From: DASXHY01 sp036272195
Lineage (GTDB): Bacteria; Verrucomicrobiota; Verrucomicrobiia; Limisphaerales; DASXHY01
Length of the DNA stretch: 64,000 nucleotides
Assembly (NCBI GenBank): GCA_036272195.1
Contig: DATAZE010000049.1
Location: forward strand, 1-64,000
Reading direction: 5' to 3'
Position 1 is the stretch's first letter. The number at the start of each line of letters is the position of its first letter. A program made the position numbers and the translations under genes. Below, piece after piece: positions 47,392 through 53,782 of the stretch. Under the pieces are notes generated by a model, which was given only the letters and a program-made list of their open reading frames with translations, was not told where the DNA came from and searched no databases.

Positions 47392-47970
47392 ATGGCAAAG
47401 CCCCCTTTCATCCTTCTTCTGGTCATAGGCGCGTTATTTGTCGCGACTCGATCTCCCGCGCAGACTACAAACCTGCCGCCCGCGACCACGTTGGAAGCGG
47501 TCGAAACTTCGCCGAATCAATTAGTGTTGAAAGGCTCGTTCCTGATGGGTTCAGTCGCGGTTCAACAAGCCACTATTACGCTGGTGTGCAAAGAGGATGC
47601 CATCATCAATCCAAGCGACAATACGCGTGTAAAATGGTATGGCTGCTCGTTTGGAATTAAAGTCAATAATCAGACCCTGGGAAGAACCCTCATTGATTAC
47701 GACGAAATGGATTCGCTGCTGAAAGCGGTTGAGTATATGAAAAACGTCACCTGGTCAGTGACGCCGCTCCCCTCTTTCGATTTGGTCTACACCACAAAAG
47801 CGGGATTGAGATTTTCAGTGTTTAGCGACAACCGTGAAAGTAGAATTCAGTTTTTGATGCGAAATAACTACATGGACAAAAGAATTTTCCTCACGTCCGA
47901 CCAGATCGCTCAACTTTATTCCCTCCTGCAACAGACCAAAGCAAAGCTTGATGATTTGCGCAAAAGCTAA
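47392..47970 (+). CDS. Hypothetical exported protein
   Basis: About 192 residues from the ATG at 47392, which places a signal peptide at the N-terminus (FILLLVIGALFVATRSPAQ); the frame is open from 47329. The mature part is mixed alpha/beta, with SFLMGSVAVQQATITLVCKE, NNQTLGRTLIDYDEMDSLLK and a final helix (TSDQIAQLYSLLQQTKAKLD). No domain was recognised. It is a single gene between the MocR regulator and a convergent permease-prefix gene. Confidence 0.6.
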   Translation: MAKPPFILLLVIGALFVATRSPAQTTNLPPATTLEAVETSPNQLVLKGSFLMGSVAVQQATITLVCKEDAIINPSDNTRVKWYGCSFGIKVNNQTLGRTLIDYDEMDSLLKAVEYMKNVTWSVTPLPSFDLVYTTKAGLRFSVFSDNRESRIQFLMRNNYMDKRIFLTSDQIAQLYSLLQQTKAKLDDLRKS

Positions 47971-48003
47971 CGATTCGAACCACCGCGGCGGGCGGGCCGG
48001 CCG

Positions 48004-48522
48004 TCAATGTTTGGCCAGGCTTTGCTTCTTCGCAAACCACAAGGCAATCGTCGCGATCCATCCAAAGGCGATCAGGACCGACCACAGCGTCGCGTGCAAG
48101 TAAGGCACATTGTAGGAGTCATAGAGTCGATCAAAGTCGCCGCCCTTCAGGGTTGGGATAACGATTTCGATTATCCAGCGGCTGAAATAGATTCCCGCCG
48201 TCGCCGTCGGGATCAGCCAACCGGTCAGTGAAAAAAAACGGATTGGTGTTTGCATGGTGTGTGTTGGTTTGAAACGGTCTACTTTCTTGAATTCCGCAAT
48301 AAGACGCTCGGGTTCTCCCAGACGTTGAAAGGCCTGTGCAAGTGCGCGTTGTTCGGATGTTCCCAAACTCGTCAACTGCTCGACCTCCTCGCGTAAATGC
48401 ATCTCCAATTCGTCCAGAGTCCGCGAACATTTAATTCCGCCTCCCTGCAACTGCTCTCGCCATTGCGCAATGACTATCTCCAAGTCAGGTGCGTTCATGC
48501 GCGTTTTATTCTCATCAGACAT
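48004..48522 (-). CDS. Orphan permease-prefix membrane protein
   Basis: About 172 residues from the ATG at 48522; ATG 48498 (MNAPDLEIVIAQWREQL) is the other likely start. The permease prefix domain is clear: IAQWREQLQGGGIKCSRTLD, ELEMHLREEVEQLTSLG, then AFQRLGEPERLIAEFKKVD. Two hydrophobic segments follow (about residues 95-120 and 145-165). It is a paralogue of the cluster at 0.2-3.2 kb but stands alone, without a PadR gene beside it. A strong promoter with a palindrome in its spacer lies directly upstream, so it may be controlled in trans by a PadR-type repressor. Confidence 0.78.
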   Translation of the reverse strand: MSDENKTRMNAPDLEIVIAQWREQLQGGGIKCSRTLDELEMHLREEVEQLTSLGTSEQRALAQAFQRLGEPERLIAEFKKVDRFKPTHTMQTPIRFFSLTGWLIPTATAGIYFSRWIIEIVIPTLKGGDFDRLYDSYNVPYLHATLWSVLIAFGWIATIALWFAKKQSLAKH

Positions 48523-48530
48523 GGAATGCG

Positions 48531-48559
48531 ACAATACATAGTGACGCTATGTATGTCAA
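48531..48559 (-). promoter_or_regulatory. Promoter with palindromic operator in the -35/-10 spacer
   Basis: On the minus strand, TTGACA (48554-48559) and TATTGT (48531-48536) are spaced by exactly 17 bases. The perfect palindrome ATACATAG-TGACG-CTATGTAT (48534-48554) lies across the spacer and both inner box edges. A protein bound there would block RNA polymerase. The ATGT/ACAT-type symmetry is that of many PadR-family operators. The ATG of the permease-prefix gene follows 9 bases after the -10 box if started at 48522, so the ATG at 48498 may be the better start. Confidence 0.65.
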
Positions 48560-48734
48560 GTGAAGTTATTGTATTGTGGATTTGTGAATTTCGCGGAACC
48601 AGATTACGATCCGCCCTCTCTTACAAAGGCGGGCATATCGGTTGAAGGGTGCCAAACCGAATGAATAGGGGTCGGTGCGTGAGAGTCTAACTTATATGAC
48701 ACGCCGTAGAAATCGCGTAAGTTAATTGTGAGAT

Positions 48735-51023
48735 ATGAAGGCAAAGCTTTTCCAAAGGTGCGGGTTGGCCCTCTTTCTGGCGCTCATCCCCCTTTTAGGC
48801 GGATGCGACCAGGAAACCGCCAATTCTGCGACCGTTCCCAATGTTGTCACCAGCCAACCGCCGGTTGACTCAACCGCAGCCCCGGCACCCGCCCTTGCCG
48901 ACACGAACCAAGCCGTAGCGCCGGCCGCGACGCCGCAGGAAACCGAGCAGGAATTGGAGAATGCCCCTGGGAAGATCATTTCCACACCGGATATAGGTTC
49001 CACTAACGTAAGCAATAACCCCCGCCTGACCGAACTCGTCAAACTGGTCGAGGCAGGACTTGGAGAAAACGTGCTGATTGCCTACGTCACCAATTCCCCA
49101 ATGGCTTTCAATATTTCCTCCGACGATATTCTCTATCTCAACGACTTGGGGACCCCGGAAACGGTGGTGACCGCGATGCTCCAGCGTGATCAGCAGGCCA
49201 ATCCCGCGGCTGCTCCGGTCGCGGCCACACCTGCTCCGGCACCCACTCAGCCACAATCCCCTTACCTTCCCTATGCCAATCCCGGGCCCGGGCAACCGCC
49301 GCCGCCCGCCGACGGAACTTATGCGGACCCGAACATGACCGCGCAAACCGACGTGGCTGTGCCGCCGTTGACACCCACGCCGGCTACCGAGGAGGACGTG
49401 CAACAGGCGCCCAACGGTTCCTATTCCTACTTTTGCGATTCATTGTCGCCCTACGGAAGCTGGGTTGATATCGAGGGTTATGGACCTTGCTGGCAACCGA
49501 CTGCCGTGGTCGCAAATCCCGGCTGGCAGCCGTATGGCGATCACGGGCATTGGGCATACACCGACAGCGGTTGGTGTTGGGTCTCGGATTATTCGTGGGG
49601 CTGGGCACCGTTTCACTATGGCCGTTGGTTCCGTCATGGCCGTTTCGGCTGGTGCTGGGCGCCGGATACCGTGTGGGGTCCCGCATGGGTAAGCTGGCGC
49701 TATGACAACTCTTATTGCGGCTGGGCTCCGCTGCCGCCGGCGGCTTGTTATCGTCCGGGATTCGGTTTCACTTATTTTGGACGTTCGGTCGGTTTCGATT
49801 TCGGTTTTGGGCTTTCGGCGAATTGGTTTGTGTTCGTCCCGCTAGGCCATTTTCACGATCGGGATTTTTACCATCACCGGATGCCGCATCGCGAAGTCAC
49901 TAAAATTTACGCCAACACAACCATTCACAACCAGATCATCCGCGGTAACCATAACAATCTCATCAACCGTGGAGTTCCGGTGGATCGCGTGGCAGCCGCC
50001 AGCCACACTCAAATCCACCCCGTCCGTATTCGCGCGGAGGCCAACGCGCCAAGATCCGGCCAACTGGATCGGGACGGCCGGTCCTTGTCGGTGTTTCGTC
50101 CTGCGTTGCCGGTTCCGAAGCCGAATAACAACGCGCGGTTGGTGGGCGAAGGTGTGCAGCCGAACCCGCAATTTAATCTGCATTCCCGTATCCAGCAGGC
50201 TCCCGTGCAGCATAATCGGGCGGTTACTGCCGGTCCCGGACGCCAGCCGATTATTTCCAATCCGGCAGGAACTCCGGGACGTGACAATCACCTGCCTCAA
50301 GCGGGCAACGAACGGCCGAATTCCATCATTATGCACGGACCCAACAACGGGAATTCATTACGCGGAAATCCCGCACAGACCGCGCCGCAAAATCTGGGGC
50401 ACGGGCCCGTATTCCAACCTCAAACTCCCGCGCAACCGGGACAGGAAAACAATCACCGCGTGGTTATTCCGCAAGGGCAACAACAATCAGGTCAACCAAT
50501 TCAGCCCACACCACGGCAGCAGAATCAACTGCCGCCGCCTACATTTAATCGTCCCATCAATAACGGACCGGACTTGCTACAGCAGCAGCAGCAACAGCAG
50601 CAGCAGCAACAGCAGCAGCAGCAACAGCAGCAGCGAGAACTACAGCAACGAGAATTCCAGCAGAGACAGTTTCAACAACCACAACAGCAGCAGCCAGTGA
50701 CGCCGACGCCGCGGCAAGACGGGCCGCCACGCGCTTTCGAATCACCTCGTGCGCGCGACCAGAATGCCAATCCGGGATTCCACTCTGAGCCGATCGCCCC
50801 CACGCCGCCTCAACGAAATTTTGAACCACGACAGGCGCCGGAAGTGCATTCAGCGCCACCGCAATTCAGCGCGCCAGCCCGCCAGGAGAATAACTCGGGC
50901 AGAAGCATTGGGGGCGGAGGCGGGAACGGCAATGGAAACGGTAACAATAATGGCGGCGGAGGCGGGGGCCGTGGTGGGAATAACGGTGGGGGCAATGGCG
51001 GCGGGGGCGGTCGCAATCGTTAA
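48735..51023 (+). CDS. DUF6600-type lipoprotein with polyQ tract and Gly-rich tail
   Basis: A 762-residue protein. A lipoprotein signal (LALFLALIPLLGGC, Cys at residue 24) is followed by a Pro/Ala-rich low-complexity part with one small helical region (PRLTELVKLVEAGLGENVLI). Residues about 235-400 are a Tyr/Trp/Gly-rich domain: SLSPYGSWVDIEGYGPCWQP, GWCWVSDYSWGWAPFHYGRW and APDTVWGPAWVSWRYDNSY. This matches DUF6600-type repeats. The C-terminal 350 residues are disordered, Gln/Pro/Asn-rich, with a tract of 18 Gln at about residues 616-633 encoded largely by CAG, and the last 60 residues are almost only Gly and Asn. The protein is likely exposed outside the cell or in the outer membrane. Function unknown. 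Confidence 0.78.
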   Translation: MKAKLFQRCGLALFLALIPLLGGCDQETANSATVPNVVTSQPPVDSTAAPAPALADTNQAVAPAATPQETEQELENAPGKIISTPDIGSTNVSNNPRLTELVKLVEAGLGENVLIAYVTNSPMAFNISSDDILYLNDLGTPETVVTAMLQRDQQANPAAAPVAATPAPAPTQPQSPYLPYANPGPGQPPPPADGTYADPNMTAQTDVAVPPLTPTPATEEDVQQAPNGSYSYFCDSLSPYGSWVDIEGYGPCWQPTAVVANPGWQPYGDHGHWAYTDSGWCWVSDYSWGWAPFHYGRWFRHGRFGWCWAPDTVWGPAWVSWRYDNSYCGWAPLPPAACYRPGFGFTYFGRSVGFDFGFGLSANWFVFVPLGHFHDRDFYHHRMPHREVTKIYANTTIHNQIIRGNHNNLINRGVPVDRVAAASHTQIHPVRIRAEANAPRSGQLDRDGRSLSVFRPALPVPKPNNNARLVGEGVQPNPQFNLHSRIQQAPVQHNRAVTAGPGRQPIISNPAGTPGRDNHLPQAGNERPNSIIMHGPNNGNSLRGNPAQTAPQNLGHGPVFQPQTPAQPGQENNHRVVIPQGQQQSGQPIQPTPRQQNQLPPPTFNRPINNGPDLLQQQQQQQQQQQQQQQQQQRELQQREFQQRQFQQPQQQQPVTPTPRQDGPPRAFESPRARDQNANPGFHSEPIAPTPPQRNFEPRQAPEVHSAPPQFSAPARQENNSGRSIGGGGGNGNGNGNNNGGGGGGRGGNNGGGNGGGGGRNR

Positions 51024-51042
51024 GTTCGCATCAGCTTAACCT

Positions 51043-51069
51043 GGAGCGCGGAGCATTGCTCCGCGCTCC
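51043..51069 (+). terminator. Hairpin between the DUF6600-type gene and ruvC
   Basis: A perfect 12-bp stem GGAGCGCGGAGC-ATT-GCTCCGCGCTCC is followed by GGAAATTTCTTTTC, a weak T-rich tail. It lies 20 bases after the stop at 51023. It may serve as a terminator, but the stem resembles the GCGCGGAC-type arms at 17277, so it may also be a repeat. Confidence 0.6.
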
Positions 51070-51122
51070 GGAAATTTCTTTTCTGCTTTTGAAATAGCTT
51101 TCCCGTTGGCATTATCGTCGTG

Positions 51123-51731
51123 ATGGGCATCACGCCGCAGCAATTTAAACGCATGGAAGAGCGCCTCAGCCGTTCTACGCGGGTGGCGGCTGTCGCGTTC
51201 GAACCAACCGTTCGTCTTATCCCGAACTCACACCGCATCATTCTTGGCCTCGATCCGTCATTGCGCGGCACCGGCTTTGGTGTGATACGACTCGCCAAAC
51301 CATGTCCCGAGACGCTCGCGCACGGCACCATTTCGTGCGCGCAAAGCTGGGAACGCTCGCGTTGTCTCGTGAGAATCGTGCAGACCCTGCGCGATGTGAT
51401 AAAACAATTCCAACCGACCGTCTGCGCCGTGGAAGGTATTTTTTACGCGCAAAATTTGCAAACGGCGATGATCATGGGCGAAGCGCGCGGCGCAGCCCTT
51501 TCGGCGATTGGCGAGGCCGGGCTGGAAATTTATGAAATGGCGCCGCGCAAAGTGAAGCAGGCCATCGTCGGCTACGGCGCCGCGCAAAAAATCGCGGTCG
51601 CCAAAATGGTCCAGCGAATGTTGCGCCTGGCCGTGATTCCCGCGCCGGACGCTGCCGACGCGCTCGCGCTCGCGCTTGCTCACGCGCAGGAAAACGGACG
51701 ATATTCATTTTCCCCGCCGAAGAAGATCTGA
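51123..51731 (+). CDS. ruvC: Holliday junction endonuclease RuvC
   Basis: RuvC is a dimeric nuclease that resolves Holliday junctions with RuvAB. Catalytic acidic residues are visible in order: the Asp in ILGLDPSLRGTGFGVIRL, the Glu in VEGIFYAQNLQTAMIMGEAR, and the Asp pair in PAPDAADALALALAHA. The core begins about 40 residues after the first start, so the N-terminus (MGITPQQFKRMEERLSRST) is an extension compared with the usual RuvC; ATG 51153 is another possible start, and GTG at 51120 just precedes. It is followed after 7 bases by ruvA; ruvB is not in the window. Confidence 0.93.
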   Translation: MGITPQQFKRMEERLSRSTRVAAVAFEPTVRLIPNSHRIILGLDPSLRGTGFGVIRLAKPCPETLAHGTISCAQSWERSRCLVRIVQTLRDVIKQFQPTVCAVEGIFYAQNLQTAMIMGEARGAALSAIGEAGLEIYEMAPRKVKQAIVGYGAAQKIAVAKMVQRMLRLAVIPAPDAADALALALAHAQENGRYSFSPPKKI

Positions 51732-51738
51732 AGCATTC

Positions 51739-52344
51739 ATGATCACGTTCCTTCACGGCAAACTTGTCGAAGCGCTCCCCACCCAGGTCACGGTGGATGT
51801 CAACGGCGTCGGTTACGAAGCGCTGATTCCGCTATCGTCATTCGACAAATTGCCGCTACCGGGCCAGGCGATAAAACTGCTCACTCAATTGGTGGTTCGC
51901 GAGGACGCGCACACGCTTTACGGCTTCATGACTTCGGAGGAGCGCGATTTATTTCGAATGCTCGTTCACACTGTGAGCGGGATCGGACCCAAGACCGCGC
52001 TGAATGTGCTGAGCGGAATCAGCGTGACAACTTTTCGCGGCGCGGTGGCGAACGGCGACATCAAGTCACTCTCGAAAATTTCCGGCGTCGGAAAAAAAAC
52101 CGCCGAGCGAATCATCGTGGAATTGAAGGACAAAATCGGCATGGCCGGCGCGTGGGAAGCCGCCAGCGCAAAACACCGCCTGTCCGCGGACGAACAACGC
52201 ATCAATGACGCCGTGCTGGCGCTGGTGGCCCTCGGGTTCAAGCAAATCGATGCGCACGATTCCGTCCGCGCCGCGCAGGCGATGCTCGGGATGCAGGCCA
52301 CGGTGGAAGAACTGGTTCGCGCCTGTTTGAAAAAGGGGGCATAA
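51739..52344 (+). CDS. ruvA: Holliday junction DNA helicase subunit RuvA
   Basis: RuvA forms a tetramer that holds the four-way junction and loads RuvB. The 201-residue product starts MITFLHGKLVEALPTQVTVD (N-terminal OB fold), has two helix-hairpin-helix motifs (RMLVHTVSGIGPKTALNVLS, ISKISGVGKKTAERIIVEL), and a C-terminal domain III with ALVALGFKQIDAHDSVRAAQ that contacts RuvB. The stop overlaps the start of the acyltransferase gene (TAATG), so the three genes ruvC-ruvA-acyltransferase form an operon. Confidence 0.96.
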   Translation: MITFLHGKLVEALPTQVTVDVNGVGYEALIPLSSFDKLPLPGQAIKLLTQLVVREDAHTLYGFMTSEERDLFRMLVHTVSGIGPKTALNVLSGISVTTFRGAVANGDIKSLSKISGVGKKTAERIIVELKDKIGMAGAWEAASAKHRLSADEQRINDAVLALVALGFKQIDAHDSVRAAQAMLGMQATVEELVRACLKKGA

Positions 52345-53048
52345 TGGTCGAAGTGAGACCAACAGGCCGCCAGCGAAAATCGGGAGTGGTCGTGCCGCAC
52401 TCGCCACGGTGGTATCAACGGCTCGGCGCTTCGCTGATTTATTTTCTCGCGCGCGCGTACACGATGACGCTGCGCACCCAGTGGGACAATCGCTCAGGTT
52501 ATTTCCTGGATAAACTGGGCGGCCCGGCAATCTATTGCCTGTGGCACAACCGGCTATTTCTTTGCATGGAGGCGTACCTGGAACAGACGCAACAGCGCAG
52601 CCTGGGCAAAGGCCTCGCCGCACTCATTAGCGCGAGCAAAGACGGAGCCTTTCTAGCCGCCGTCCTGGAGCGTTTCCGGGTCCAGCCGGTGCGCGGGTCC
52701 TCGAGCCGCCGCGGCCCACAAGCGTTGCTCGAACTAACGTCGTGGGCGGAATGCGGCTATGATCTGGCGATTACACCCGACGGCCCGCGCGGCCCGCGCT
52801 ACGTCGTACAGGAAGGCGTGATGTCGCTGGCGCAAATTACCGGCTTGCCGATCGTGCCCTTCGCGTTTCACGCGCACCGGAAAATTTGCCTGAAAAGCTG
52901 GGATGGATTTCAGATTCCGCTGCCATTTTCGCGGTGCGACCTGAGCCTGGGAAAACCGATCTATGTTCCACGCGAGGCGACTGACATTGAACGAGAAGAG
53001 ATCCGCAAACAACTGGAACGAACGCTGATCAACATTTCGCGGGATTAG
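52344..53048 (+). CDS. DUF374 / lysophospholipid acyltransferase-like protein
   Basis: A 234-residue protein of the DUF374 group, related to LpxL-type and PlsC acyltransferases. Visible motifs are YCLWHNRLFLCMEAYLE, LISASKDGAFLAAVLERFRV, VRGSSSRRGPQALLELT and AITPDGPRGPRYVVQEGVMS, then LPIVPFAFHAHRKICLKSWD. The pattern S-x-x-D-G and P-D-G-P-R-G-P is typical of the family. There is one weak hydrophobic N-terminal segment. It probably transfers acyl chains to lipid A or a phospholipid at the inner membrane. It is translationally coupled to ruvA, an association seen by chance rather than by function. Confidence 0.82.
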   Translation: MVEVRPTGRQRKSGVVVPHSPRWYQRLGASLIYFLARAYTMTLRTQWDNRSGYFLDKLGGPAIYCLWHNRLFLCMEAYLEQTQQRSLGKGLAALISASKDGAFLAAVLERFRVQPVRGSSSRRGPQALLELTSWAECGYDLAITPDGPRGPRYVVQEGVMSLAQITGLPIVPFAFHAHRKICLKSWDGFQIPLPFSRCDLSLGKPIYVPREATDIEREEIRKQLERTLINISRD

Positions 53049-53064
53049 CTTTCTCGGGAAATTC

Positions 53065-53718
53065 TCACCCAAGGCGCGCGAGAAATTTATAAAACGCATA
53101 TCGCCGCATGATCGACCTCACGTAAGCCCTCGTATTCGGAAACCCGATTTGACCGATGAATACTGCGCTGTTGGTCGCCGCCGCGCCGCCGTTCCATTTC
53201 AGTAAATGGCCGCGGCCGGCGTTGTAATCGGCCAACGCGAATGGCAGCGGGTCATCCGTACGCGCGTAACGCTTCATTAATTTGCCCAGGTAAAATGTCC
53301 CCGCCAGAACGTTGGTGCCGGGATCGAAACATTGTTCGTGCGAGAAATTTTGGACGTGCTCAGCCACGGCCCAATCAAGCGCCGCCGCCTCCTGGATTTG
53401 CATCAGGCCGATTTCACCGGCACGACCGCGCCGATCGGGATGAAACCGCGTCTCCCGCCAGATCACTGCCTTCACCAGGAGCGGATCGACATTGTAACGT
53501 TTCGCGGCGGCATTGATTTGTGGTTGGAATTTTCTGCCCTGGGTGGCAGCAAACCACAAATAAACGCCGCCGCTTATGAGTGCCGCCGAGCACAACGCAA
53601 CCAGCAGCAAAATTATCCGGCGCCATTTCACGGCGTCATTGTAGCGGTGCTCCGCGGGCGTCGCATTCCAAATTTCTGATGTGCTCCAATCATTCCGGGA
53701 GCGCTGACGTCTCGGCAT
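53065..53718 (-). CDS. Lytic transglycosylase (SLT domain) with membrane anchor
   Basis: A protein of about 217 residues from the ATG at 53718 (MPRRQRSRNDW). It has a cytoplasmic leader, one membrane segment (IILLLVALCSAALISGGVYL) and an SLT domain with the catalytic Glu in AVIWRETRFHPDRRGRAGEI, then GLMQIQEAAALDWAV, FDPGTNVLAGTFYLGKLMKR and FALADYNAGRG. The enzyme cleaves peptidoglycan glycan strands to anhydromuropeptides. The first 30 codons contain a sequence related to the palindrome at 13922 (53698-53712). A GTG at 53631 (giving VKWRRIILLLVALC) could be the older start before a repeat extended the frame. Confidence 0.85.
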   Translation of the reverse strand: MPRRQRSRNDWSTSEIWNATPAEHRYNDAVKWRRIILLLVALCSAALISGGVYLWFAATQGRKFQPQINAAAKRYNVDPLLVKAVIWRETRFHPDRRGRAGEIGLMQIQEAAALDWAVAEHVQNFSHEQCFDPGTNVLAGTFYLGKLMKRYARTDDPLPFALADYNAGRGHLLKWNGGAAATNSAVFIGQIGFPNTRAYVRSIMRRYAFYKFLARLG

Positions 53719-53782
53719 CGCCTCACATTTGAGACCCTCGCGCTTGACAGTCATTGCGTATGCCTCAACTCTCCATTCCAGA

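Noticed and set aside
50580..50634. The CAG tract as a CRISPR or tandem-repeat array outside genes.
   Set aside because: It lies inside an open frame and codes for glutamine throughout.
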